Shown in pieces: positions 1 through 6,397 of a DNA stretch of 9,193 nt; position 1 is the stretch's first letter, and every line of letters starts with the position of its first letter. The notes under the pieces are model-generated. The model saw nothing but the letters and a program-made list of their open reading frames with translations. It had not been told where the DNA came from and searched no databases. The position numbers and the translations under genes were made by a program. This DNA is from Flavobacteriales bacterium UBA2426 (lineage in GTDB: Bacteria; Bacteroidota; Bacteroidia; Flavobacteriales_F; PHOS-HE28), in contig DDRC01000197.1 in the NCBI GenBank assembly GCA_002342985.1, forward strand, positions 1 through 9,193. Reading direction: 5' to 3'.

Positions 1-447
1 CCCGATGATGCCGGAGAGCAGGCCGGTGGGCAGGCCGATGAGCGCTGCGGTCCAGCGGGGCATGGGCCGCGCTTCCACCTCCCGCGGAGGGGACAGCGCA
101 CGCCAGGCCATCAATACCGCCGAAGCCAGGAGGAACACGCCGGCCACCAACTTGAACGCCTGTGCCGGCAAGCGCAACGCGCCGCCCAGGCAGGCCATGG
201 GCAGGGCGATCAGCGCAAGGGGCCAGAACACCTTGGCATCGAAAAGGCCCGCTCGCACATAGCGCCAGCTGGCGATGCCCGCCACGGCGATGTTGAGCAC
301 CAGCACGGTGGGCCGGATGGTCTCGGGCGCGAAGGAGAGCAGGGCCATCACCGCCAGGTAGCCGCTGGCGCCCGCATGGCCCACGCTGCTGTAGAGGGTG
401 GCGATGAGGAGGAAGAGGACGAGGGCGATGAGGTGGGGGTCCATCAT
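1..447 (-). CDS. TSUP (TauE/SafE) family membrane permease, 3' end cut by window
   Basis: Translating leftward from the ATG at 447 gives 149 codons with no stop before the window edge, so about 100 C-terminal residues are probably missing (family members are usually near 250 residues). The protein starts MMDPHLIALVLFLL, is strongly hydrophobic, and has at least four predicted membrane segments (about residues 4-17, 30-40, 48-60 and 70-82, then more). The early SSVGHAGASGYLAVMAL segment and the later GLPTGLLSGIIG turn match the repeated glycine-rich helices of the TauE/SafE (TSUP) family, inner-membrane exporters or importers of small anions such as sulfite, sulfonates or organosulfur acids. 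The substrate cannot be read here. Its start overlaps the queD stop by one base (TGATG), which points to translational coupling, so it is probably the last visible gene of the dabA-dabB-queD series. Confidence 0.8.
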   Translation of the reverse strand, partial: MMDPHLIALVLFLLIATLYSSVGHAGASGYLAVMALLSFAPETIRPTVLVLNIAVAGIASWRYVRAGLFDAKVFWPLALIALPMACLGGALRLPAQAFKLVAGVFLLASAVLMAWRALSPPREVEARPMPRWTAALIGLPTGLLSGIIG

Positions 448-887
448 CAGGCTTCCCACTCCGCCCAGCTGGTGGCCGTCTCCTGCAGGCGCGCCGCCAC
501 CAGCTTCGCATCGCCCGGCAGCTGCGGCGCCAGCTCCTCCACGATCGCCAGCAGGATGTTCTCGCAGGTGGGCTGCCAGGGCGTGAGGATCACGCGGCCG
601 AAGAGGGGCTCATCGGGCTTCACCGCCCCCTTGTCGCGCTCGTGCAGGAAGAGGGCGTGATCGAAGCGGTCCACGATGGGCCTCACCATGCGCTTCAGGT
701 CGGCGAAGTCGATCACCATGCCGTCCTTGGGATGGCCCGGCGCCTCGGCGGGCGTGCCGGCGATGGTGACATCGAGCACGTAGCTGTGCCCGTGGATATT
801 GGCGCACAGGCCATCGTGGCAGCGCAGGGCGTGGGCCATCTCGAAGGTGAAGCGCTTGGTGACGCGGACGGTGCGGTGCATGCTCAT
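447..887 (-). CDS. queD: 6-carboxy-5,6,7,8-tetrahydropterin synthase (QueD / PTPS family)
   Basis: This encodes 146 residues, the usual QueD length. In the family, QueD converts 7,8-dihydroneopterin triphosphate to 6-carboxytetrahydropterin, an early cytosolic step of queuosine (7-deazaguanine) synthesis. Visible residues: three zinc-ligand histidines, H19 (in FEMAHAL), H32 and H34 (in NIHGHSY); the catalytic cysteine C28 in the C-x3-HGH motif; the D76-H77 pair; PTCEN near residue 115; and the pterin-anchoring glutamate E136 in QETATS. The TKRFTFEMAHAL and NIHGHSY stretches look like Bacteroidota homologues. I chose the ATG at 887; the one at 881 (144 residues) is equally possible. The open frame extends to 917, but those extra residues (MAAPPRSSGP) are unlike the family. 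No Shine-Dalgarno sequence is seen. It lies 54 nt after dabB and overlaps the next gene by one base. A pterin 6-pyruvoyl synthase role is the alternative, but QueD is the usual bacterial function. Confidence 0.92.
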   Translation of the reverse strand: MSMHRTVRVTKRFTFEMAHALRCHDGLCANIHGHSYVLDVTIAGTPAEAPGHPKDGMVIDFADLKRMVRPIVDRFDHALFLHERDKGAVKPDEPLFGRVILTPWQPTCENILLAIVEELAPQLPGDAKLVAARLQETATSWAEWEA

Positions 888-941
888 GGGGCCCGAAGAT
901 CGGGGTGGCGCCGCCAATCGCCCCCAGGGCCCGGCCGCCGG
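888..941 (-). other. Possible RNA hairpin between dabB and queD
   Basis: The 54-nt gap between dabB and queD has GGGCCC at both ends (889-894 and 927-932). Between them GGGGTGGCG (902-910) can pair with CGCCCCC (919-925) if one base bulges, around an 8-nt loop. Nested together these could fold into an imperfect stem in the transcript. There is no T-rich tail, so it is not a classical intrinsic terminator. It might act as an mRNA-stability or partial-termination element that sets queD apart from dabAB. In DNA this G+C-rich, such pairings arise easily by chance. Confidence 0.25.
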
Positions 942-2810
942 CTAGGCGGAGCGATAGGCCACCTCGTGGTAGGTCTTCACGTGCGGGCCCAGGAAGATGC
1001 GCGCGTAGAGGCGGATGAGCGCCAGCCCGTTGAGCACGAAGCTGAGCGCCACCAGCGCCGCCAGCAGCAGCTGGTCGGCATGGATGTGCGAGAAGATGAG
1101 GTCCTCGCCGAGGAAGGTGGGCGTGATGGGGAAGCCGGCCAGGCCCAGGCAGGCCAGCAGGAAGAGGAGCGCCAGCCGGGGATGCTCGAAGGCGTGCCCG
1201 TGGAAGCGGCCGAGGTCCACGTTGCGCTCGGTGCGGCGCAGCCGGTTCACGGCGAGGATCGACAGCGTGCCGCAGACCACCACGCCGCTCAGGTAGATGG
1301 CGATGTGGCTGCCGTCGAAATGCGCGTTGAAGGAGATGGCCAGCGCCACCCAGAAGTGGCCCATGATGACCATGGAGAGCGCCCGGCGCACGTGCTTGCG
1401 CTCGGTGAAGGCGCGCAGCACCAGCACCAGCCCGATGAGGGCCATGGCCACGGGCAGGGCGTGCCGGAGCCCCGCGGGCATGCGCTCCGCCTGCCAGAGC
1501 GCCACCAGCCCGGCGATGTAGAGGGGCAGCAGGATGGAGAGCATGCGGTTGATGTTGAGCGCATCGAGGCTGCGGCCCATGCGCTTCAGCGGGTTCCACA
1601 GGCGGCGGTACATGAACGACTCCAGGTCCCACTCCCGCAGGCAGAGCAGGTACAGGGTGTACTCCAGCCGCTTGGGCAGGGTGTCCTCGAAGGTGTGCTC
1701 GCGCGGGGTGAAGTGGTAGAACTGCTCGCGGATGAGGTAGGTGACCACCGAGGGCGATACCAGCAGCTGGTAGGTGCGCAGGAAGGCATTGCCCATGAAG
1801 TGGATGAGCGCGAGCAGCTCCAGCCCCAGGGCCACCTCGATGAAGATGAGCCCGATCTGGGCGATGGAGCTGTAGGCGATCTGGGCCTTCACGCTGCTCT
1901 GCACGCGCGCGGTGCCGGCGGCCATCAGGCTCGTGGCCAGGCCCAGCAGGCCGATGAGCACGCGCACGCTGGGCTGGTGCTCCCAGAAGGGGAAGGTGCG
2001 CAGCAGCAGGAACACGCCGATGTGCACCGAGAGCGAGCCGTAGAAGATGGCGCTGCTCGGCGTGGGGCCCTCCATGGCGCGCGGCAGCCACGAGCTGAAG
2101 GGCAGCTGCGCGCTCTTGGCCGCGGCCGCCAGCAGCACGGCCAGCGAGATGAAGATGCCCACCAGCGAATGCGCCGCCAGCTGGTCGTGCACCAGCACGT
2201 AGTCGTTGAGCTTGTGGAAGGTGATGTTCTCGTGCCACAGGTGGTGGCTCATCCACATGGCCAGCAGCAGCCCCACGTCGCCCACGCGGTAGATGGAGAA
2301 CACCTTCACGCTGTTGCGCACCGGCAGGTAGCGGTCGCGGTAGAAGCCGATCAGCAGGAAGGACGAGAGGCCCAGCACCTCCCAGCCCAGGAAGAGCGTC
2401 TCGAAGTTGCCCGCGAGCACGGTGAGCGAATAGCCCGTGAAGAAGAAGAGGATGGTGTTGAAGAAGCGCTTGTAGCCCTCCTCGCGGTGCAGGTAGTAGC
2501 GGCTGTAAACCGTGATCAGGAAGGTGAGGATGGCGCCCATGAAGAGGTACACGGCCGTCACCCGGTCGAAGTAGAGGTCGATGAAGAACTCGTAGCCCTC
2601 GGAGCGGAACACCGACACCTCCTTCACGTTGATGGCGTCGAAGCCGCCCAGCGCCCAGGCGATGATGTAGCCGGTGATCAACGCGGCCTGCACCGCGGCG
2701 GTGAGGTAGGCCGTGCGCGAGAGGGCCATCTCGGCGCGCCGGTGCACCAGCAGGCTGATGAGGAAGCCCGCGAGCGGAATCAGGACGAAGAGGGGGAGCA
2801 GCAGCTGCAT
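942..2810 (-). CDS. dabB: DabB: NuoL-like membrane subunit of the DAB inorganic-carbon transporter
   Basis: This encodes a 622-residue polytopic membrane protein of the complex I/Mrp antiporter (Proton_antipo) superfamily. In the DAB complex this subunit conducts the cation flow that energises DabA. NuoL-type landmarks in order: E144 in FLGWEVLGLSS, at the key transmembrane glutamate; K232 in AKSAQLPFSSWLPRAMEGPTP, the channel lysine and its helix; KAQIAYSSIAQIG at 308-320; H337 in LIHFMGNAFLRT; and LACLGLAGFPITPTFLGED at 552-570. At the helix where NuoL has HxxxHAFFK, this protein keeps the first histidine but has N341 and R345 instead of His and Lys. Residues about 360-420 form a charged, mostly soluble insert (PREHTFEDTLPKRLE), followed by extra hydrophobic segments (425-440, 450-467, 480-495, 503-520). 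The start at 2810 is 49 nt after dabA, with no Shine-Dalgarno sequence. Identification as DabB rather than a complex I subunit rests on the adjacent dabA. Confidence 0.9.
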   Translation of the reverse strand: MQLLLPLFVLIPLAGFLISLLVHRRAEMALSRTAYLTAAVQAALITGYIIAWALGGFDAINVKEVSVFRSEGYEFFIDLYFDRVTAVYLFMGAILTFLITVYSRYYLHREEGYKRFFNTILFFFTGYSLTVLAGNFETLFLGWEVLGLSSFLLIGFYRDRYLPVRNSVKVFSIYRVGDVGLLLAMWMSHHLWHENITFHKLNDYVLVHDQLAAHSLVGIFISLAVLLAAAAKSAQLPFSSWLPRAMEGPTPSSAIFYGSLSVHIGVFLLLRTFPFWEHQPSVRVLIGLLGLATSLMAAGTARVQSSVKAQIAYSSIAQIGLIFIEVALGLELLALIHFMGNAFLRTYQLLVSPSVVTYLIREQFYHFTPREHTFEDTLPKRLEYTLYLLCLREWDLESFMYRRLWNPLKRMGRSLDALNINRMLSILLPLYIAGLVALWQAERMPAGLRHALPVAMALIGLVLVLRAFTERKHVRRALSMVIMGHFWVALAISFNAHFDGSHIAIYLSGVVVCGTLSILAVNRLRRTERNVDLGRFHGHAFEHPRLALLFLLACLGLAGFPITPTFLGEDLIFSHIHADQLLLAALVALSFVLNGLALIRLYARIFLGPHVKTYHEVAYRSA

Positions 2811-2859
2811 GGGTCTCTGGGTTATCGGATGCCTTGCCTCAGGGTCCTTTGGCCGGGGC

Positions 2860-5364
2860 TCAATCCATCAGCAGCATCACCTCGGCATTGTCCTCCTGCC
2901 GGGCGATCACGGAGAGCTCATCGGCGGCCACCGGCAGCTCGGTGCGCAGCGGGGTGAAGTCCTCGAAGGCGCCGCCGCGGAAGCGGTGCATGGTGCGGCG
3001 CTCGGGATGCACCGCCACCAGATGCACCCAGTCGTTGGCGAACCACCCGTAGGTGGCCGGCACCTTCTGGATCGTGCGCAGCACCACTTCGGGCACCTGC
3101 TCCACCACCACCAGCAGCCGCAGGGGGTCGTGCACCTCGATCATCTGGCTGGGCAGGCCGGGGCGCAGGTCGCCCTCGATGCCGTTGGCCACGCCGATGA
3201 GGCCCATCACGTTGTGCGGCAGCTTGGTGCCCGCGCCGAGCTTCTGGTTGTCCATGCGCGAGAAGTAGTACTCCAGGTTGATGCCGCCGCACACGGGCGC
3301 CACGGCGTTGAGGATGCCCAGCAGGTGCTGCCCCTCGGGGTCGAGCAGCGGGTCGTAGGAGTTGAGGAAGGCGCGGCGGTCGAGGAAGATGCCGCGCGTC
3401 ATGGCCCTGCGGCCCACGATGGCGAGGGCGTTGGTGGCATGGTTCAGCTCCGGGCGCGGCTCGAAGAGCGAGACGCTGCGCCGCTTCACGCGCTCGTGCA
3501 CCGTTTCGCCGGGCAGCGCGCTGTCGATGCTGAGGAAGCGGCGCGAGCGCTCGCGGGCGTTGCGCTCCAGTGCCTCGGCGATGATGCGCTTGTTGCGCTC
3601 GTGGGCATGCACCTGCGCACCGGCCAGCAGTTCCTCGTCGTAGTAGGCGATCTCGTCGCGCGTGGTGTCGTGCAGCGCGCCCAGGAAGCGCGTGGTGTAC
3701 GGGATGTCGATGCCGCGCTCCCGGAGCAGGGCCCGCACCTGCGGATGGTTCGCCATCTGGCAGAACACGCGGGCGTTCACCGAGCCGGGCCGGCCGCTGC
3801 ACGCGCCGCAATCGTAGGCCGCGTAGTGCGGGTTGTTCACGCTGCTGGCGCCATGGCCCACCACGTACACCACCGGCGCGAAGCCCTTCACCAGCCCGAT
3901 GCTGCGCAGCGTGCCCTCCACGCGCTGCGCCATCTCGGGCACCGTGAAGCCCACCTGCAGGCCATCCTCGTGCACCCCGCAGTGCTCCACGGTGAGCGAT
4001 GCCTGCGCATCCATGTGCTGGAAGGAATCGCTGGTGCCCGGCGTGCTGCTGGGCCTGAAGATGCTCACGAAGAGCTTGAGCGCCGACCAGAAGCCGAGGG
4101 TCTGCGAGATGAGCCAGCCGGCCACCAGGCCGTGCGTGTGGCGGGTGAAGTGCGGATCGCGCCCCAGCTTGTGGCGCTTGTCCACCTCCTTGATCAGGTA
4201 GCGGGGCTGCACGGGGGCGGGCGCCACCTTGGTGTGGAACTTCCCGTGCTCGGGCTTGTAGTGGAACTCCACGCCGAAGAAGCCCGCGGTGCCATAGGTG
4301 TCGAAGCCGTGGTCCAGGTGCTCCAGGTGGCGCCGCAGGCTGCACTCGCGGTCGTCGATGCAGAAGAGGCCCTGGGCGGTGGGGCCGTCGGAGAGGGGGC
4401 GCGGGGCGGCCATGTCGATGCCGGCCAGCGCATCGTCGTACAAGGTCCACTCGAAGGCCTCCTGCCACAGCGCCCGCACCGCATCCACCTCGGCCCTGGG
4501 CACGGGGTCGAAGAGCGGGCGCGGCCGGTGCTTCATGCCCTCGGCGAGCGGGCGCCAGCCCTTGGGGTACTGGCGGTCCAGGGCATCGATCTCCAGCAGC
4601 AGCTCGAAGAGGATCACCTCCTTCAGGCTGATGCGCCGGCGGTCGAGCAGCGTGCCGGGCTGGTCCTCGATCACGCTCACCAGGCCGCTCCAGCCGCTGT
4701 GCGCGAACTGCTGGTCGAAGAGGTAATCGGCATAGAGCGACTCATCGCCCACCAGGATGCCGAGGAGCTGGGCGATGGTGGTGCCCTCCTCCAGGAGCAG
4801 GCCGATGGCGCGCCGGCCGCGCAGCAGCCCGCTCCACGCATGCCGCTGCAGCTCGCGCACGCTGGCCAGGAAGCCCTGGTCCCAAACGGGGAACCGCCAG
4901 ATGGCGATGCCCTGGTCCAGGTAGCTGTTCAGCACCCGGAAGAGGAGCGTGTGGGTGAGCGCGTCGAGGTCGATGCGGCGGTCGCGCTTCCAATGGGCCC
5001 GCAGCGAGCCGATGCGCGGCACGATGGCGTTGTCGTAGGGCTTCTCCAGCAGCCTGTGCCGCCATGCCGCGAGGCCGTCGATGCCGTGGTGGTCGGCGAT
5101 GACGCGGTCCATCACGGCGGCATTGATGCGCCCCTCGTGGAAGAGCCGGCGGTACTCGTTCACCGAGAGGTACACCTTGTACCCGAAGATCCGCGAGGCC
5201 CGGGCCAGCGCCTCGTGGAAACGCTCCTGCTGGAAGGCATGCAGCGTGTTGTGGTGGATGAAGTCCTTGAGCGGGGCCTGCGCCGGCAGGTAGTGCTTCA
5301 GGTCGTGCAGCACCGCATGCTCATCGAATCCAGCGGTCATCTGGCGTCGCTCGAGGATCTCCAT
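2860..5364 (-). CDS. dabA: DabA: zinc, carbonic-anhydrase-like subunit of the DAB inorganic-carbon transporter (DUF2309/UPF0753)
   Basis: This encodes an 834-residue protein, close to the roughly 830 residues of characterised DabA. DabA is a cytosolic, membrane-associated zinc protein that, coupled to DabB, is thought to hydrate CO2 in one direction to trap bicarbonate in the cell. The four active-site residues known from Halothiobacillus DabA2 are present with matching spacing: C335-x-D337 in FCIDDRE (known C351/D353), and H504 in VVGHGASS plus C519 in DCGACSG, 15 residues apart as in H524/C539. The N-terminal family motif FIHHNTLHAF is at 35-44. No signal peptide or transmembrane helix is visible. 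The start at 5364 (MEILERRQM) fits the promoter at 5388-5435 and the CGCATCCGCATG start context shared with sulP; the ATG at 5340 (MTAGFDEH) is the alternative. The frame stays open to 5511, but that stretch covers the promoter and the divergent gene. Here dabA precedes dabB, a tandem pair likely on one transcript. Confidence 0.96.
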   Translation of the reverse strand: MEILERRQMTAGFDEHAVLHDLKHYLPAQAPLKDFIHHNTLHAFQQERFHEALARASRIFGYKVYLSVNEYRRLFHEGRINAAVMDRVIADHHGIDGLAAWRHRLLEKPYDNAIVPRIGSLRAHWKRDRRIDLDALTHTLLFRVLNSYLDQGIAIWRFPVWDQGFLASVRELQRHAWSGLLRGRRAIGLLLEEGTTIAQLLGILVGDESLYADYLFDQQFAHSGWSGLVSVIEDQPGTLLDRRRISLKEVILFELLLEIDALDRQYPKGWRPLAEGMKHRPRPLFDPVPRAEVDAVRALWQEAFEWTLYDDALAGIDMAAPRPLSDGPTAQGLFCIDDRECSLRRHLEHLDHGFDTYGTAGFFGVEFHYKPEHGKFHTKVAPAPVQPRYLIKEVDKRHKLGRDPHFTRHTHGLVAGWLISQTLGFWSALKLFVSIFRPSSTPGTSDSFQHMDAQASLTVEHCGVHEDGLQVGFTVPEMAQRVEGTLRSIGLVKGFAPVVYVVGHGASSVNNPHYAAYDCGACSGRPGSVNARVFCQMANHPQVRALLRERGIDIPYTTRFLGALHDTTRDEIAYYDEELLAGAQVHAHERNKRIIAEALERNARERSRRFLSIDSALPGETVHERVKRRSVSLFEPRPELNHATNALAIVGRRAMTRGIFLDRRAFLNSYDPLLDPEGQHLLGILNAVAPVCGGINLEYYFSRMDNQKLGAGTKLPHNVMGLIGVANGIEGDLRPGLPSQMIEVHDPLRLLVVVEQVPEVVLRTIQKVPATYGWFANDWVHLVAVHPERRTMHRFRGGAFEDFTPLRTELPVAADELSVIARQEDNAEVMLLMD

Positions 5365-5387
5365 GCGGATGCGGTTCTTGGACGGCA

Positions 5388-5395
5388 CAAAGATG
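5388..5395 (-). promoter_or_regulatory. Putative -7 box of the dabA promoter
   Basis: On the minus strand this reads CATCTTTG, five of the six fixed bases of the Bacteroidota -7 consensus TAnnTTTG. It begins 31 nt before the dabA ATG at 5364, which predicts a short leader of roughly 15-20 nt. It lies exactly 14 bp downstream of the 26-bp element at 5410-5435, the same spacing as at sulP. No -33 TTTG is present at the expected distance; the 26-bp element occupies that place, as would suit activator-dependent transcription. Confidence 0.5.
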
Positions 5396-5409
5396 CCCGG
5401 GAATGCGGC

Positions 5410-5435
5410 GGGCGTTATGAGAGGCGGATTAAAGC
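5410..5435 (-). promoter_or_regulatory. 26-bp shared operator-like element upstream of dabA
   Basis: On the minus strand this reads GCTTTAATCC, two variable bases (GC), then CTCTCATAACGCCC. The same sequence, with CA as the two variable bases, occurs upstream of sulP at 8521-8546. That is 24 of 26 identical positions, far beyond chance for two intergenic sites. Its A+T-bearing cores (TTTAAT and CATAAC) stand out in the G+C-rich surroundings. Its placement just upstream of the -7-like box, covering the -33 region, suggests an activator site or an alternative-sigma -35 region. It is not a clear palindrome or an 11-bp direct repeat, so the binding protein's family cannot be deduced. Confidence 0.75.
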
Positions 5436-5500
5436 ACCGGTCGCGGCCGTGAACGGGGGGTGACGAAGCCGTTGAGGCCAACGCTCGCCAACTTGCGGCC

Positions 5501-6016
5501 ATGCCCGACAACTACGCGCGATTGCTGCGCCTGGCCGACGAAGTCTTCGCCGTGCGCACCGACCCCGAGCAGCTCAACGTGGACGAGGCCGTGCTGCAGC
5601 GCCTGCGCCGCATGCACCCGGCCAGTGTGCAGGAGGAGGCCACCACCGATGGACCTGTGGCGTGGGTGCTGCTCATCCCCACCACCGCCGCCCTCATGCA
5701 GCGGTTCGTGGCCGAGCGCATCACCGAGCGCGAGCTCTACGAGCGCACGCCGGAGCACGGGCCCTTCGAGGCCGTGTACCTGTGCAGCGGGCTGGTGCTG
5801 CCTGAATGGCGGCGCAGGGGCATCGCCGGCCGACTCGCCGTGCGGGCCATCGGAGCCATGCAGCGCGACCATCCCATCCGAGCCCTGTGCTCCTGGGCCT
5901 TCACGCCCGAGGGGCTCGCCGCCGCGCGCGCGCTGGCCCGTCATTGCGGCCTTCCGCTGCACGAGCGCCCGCCGCACGGCACCCGGCACGATGCGCCGCC
6001 CACCTTTGCCCCATGA
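5501..6016 (+). CDS. GNAT-type N-acetyltransferase-like protein
   Basis: This encodes 171 residues. Residues 91-115 (AVYLCSGLVLPEWRRRGIAG and following) carry the acetyl-CoA-binding motif A of the GNAT fold: a beta strand, then R-x-x-G-x-A (RRRGIA) leading into a helix (RLAVRAIGAM). The N-terminal third (residues 1-45) is a charged helical region, and residues 129-150 (LCSWAFTPEGLAAARALARHCG) fit the later strand and helix of the fold, where the acceptor group binds. The substrate is unknown. The start at 5501 is the first ATG after the divergent dabA promoter, 136 nt from dabA, with no Shine-Dalgarno sequence. Its stop overlaps the next gene's start as ATGA, so the two genes are probably co-translated. 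Nothing ties it functionally to carbon uptake. Confidence 0.72.
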   Translation: MPDNYARLLRLADEVFAVRTDPEQLNVDEAVLQRLRRMHPASVQEEATTDGPVAWVLLIPTTAALMQRFVAERITERELYERTPEHGPFEAVYLCSGLVLPEWRRRGIAGRLAVRAIGAMQRDHPIRALCSWAFTPEGLAAARALARHCGLPLHERPPHGTRHDAPPTFAP

Positions 6017-6366
6017 CCCCGCCCGAGATCGCCGACCGCTGGTTCGCCGCCTTCAACGCGCACGACCTGCCTGCCCTGCTGGCCCTCTACCACGACGATG
6101 CGGAGCACTTCAGCCCCAAGCTGAAGCAGCGCCGGCCCGAGACCGAAGGCCGGGTGCGCGGCAAACCCGCACTGCACGCCTGGTGGGCCGATGCCTTCGA
6201 GCGCCTGCCCAGCCTGCGCTACACCGCTTGGAACCTGATCACCGACGGCACCGCCGTCTTCATGGAGTACATCCGCCAGGTCGACGGCGAGGACGACCTC
6301 CGCGTGGGCGAGGTGCTGGTGATCCGCGATGGCCGCATCGCCGCCAGCCGGGTGTACCACGGATGA
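6013..6366 (+). CDS. NTF2-like / SnoaL-like small protein
   Basis: This encodes 117 residues, typical of the NTF2-like superfamily, whose members form an alpha+beta barrel that serves as an isomerase, a hydrolase or only a ligand-binding pocket. The opening helix (EIADRWFAAFNAHDLPALLALYHDDAEHFSP) with A-F-N-x-H-D-x-x-A-L-L-x-L-Y is the family's most recognisable signature, followed by GKPALHAWWADAF and a strand series ending EVLVIRDGRIAASRVYHG. The active-site content cannot be judged by eye, so no reaction is assigned. I chose the start at 6013 because it gives the complete fold and the ATGA overlap with the preceding acetyltransferase. The same frame stays open further upstream, but that part is arginine-rich shadow sequence inside the acetyltransferase gene. 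Confidence 0.78.
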   Translation: MTPPEIADRWFAAFNAHDLPALLALYHDDAEHFSPKLKQRRPETEGRVRGKPALHAWWADAFERLPSLRYTAWNLITDGTAVFMEYIRQVDGEDDLRVGEVLVIRDGRIAASRVYHG

Positions 6367-6371
6367 GCGCT

Positions 6372-6395
6372 TCTCCGGCCCGCGCACGCCGGAGA
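6372..6395. terminator. Bidirectional hairpin between convergent genes
   Basis: TCTCCGGC (6372-6379) and GCCGGAGA (6388-6395) form a perfect 8-bp inverted repeat around an 8-nt loop. It fills the 31-nt space between two convergent stop codons: the NTF2-like gene's TGA at 6364-6366 and the kinase's TAG at 6398-6400. The position fits a terminator serving both strands. Neither side has a T-run, so it could also be only a 3'-end stabilising stem. Confidence 0.6.
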
Positions 6396-6397
6396 CC

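Noticed and set aside
610..2256. Leftward open frame (548 codons) overlapping dabB and queD in another frame
   Set aside because: The translation is almost entirely Ala/Arg/Gly/His/Pro, the sign of an out-of-frame reading of G+C-rich coding DNA.
642..2957. Long rightward open frame (771 codons) across dabB and queD
   Set aside because: It is antisense to two well-recognised genes; its His/Gln/Glu/Ala-rich, low-complexity translation is typical of a shadow frame in G+C-rich DNA.
2713..5463. Long rightward open frame (916 codons) opposite dabA
   Set aside because: It is an antisense shadow of dabA, whose zinc-site residues and family length are clear; the translation has no recognisable domain and the wrong composition.
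5365..5511. N-terminal extension of DabA up to 5511
   Set aside because: The added 49 residues would cover the shared promoter element and -7 box and overlap the divergent acetyltransferase start; they do not resemble DabA.
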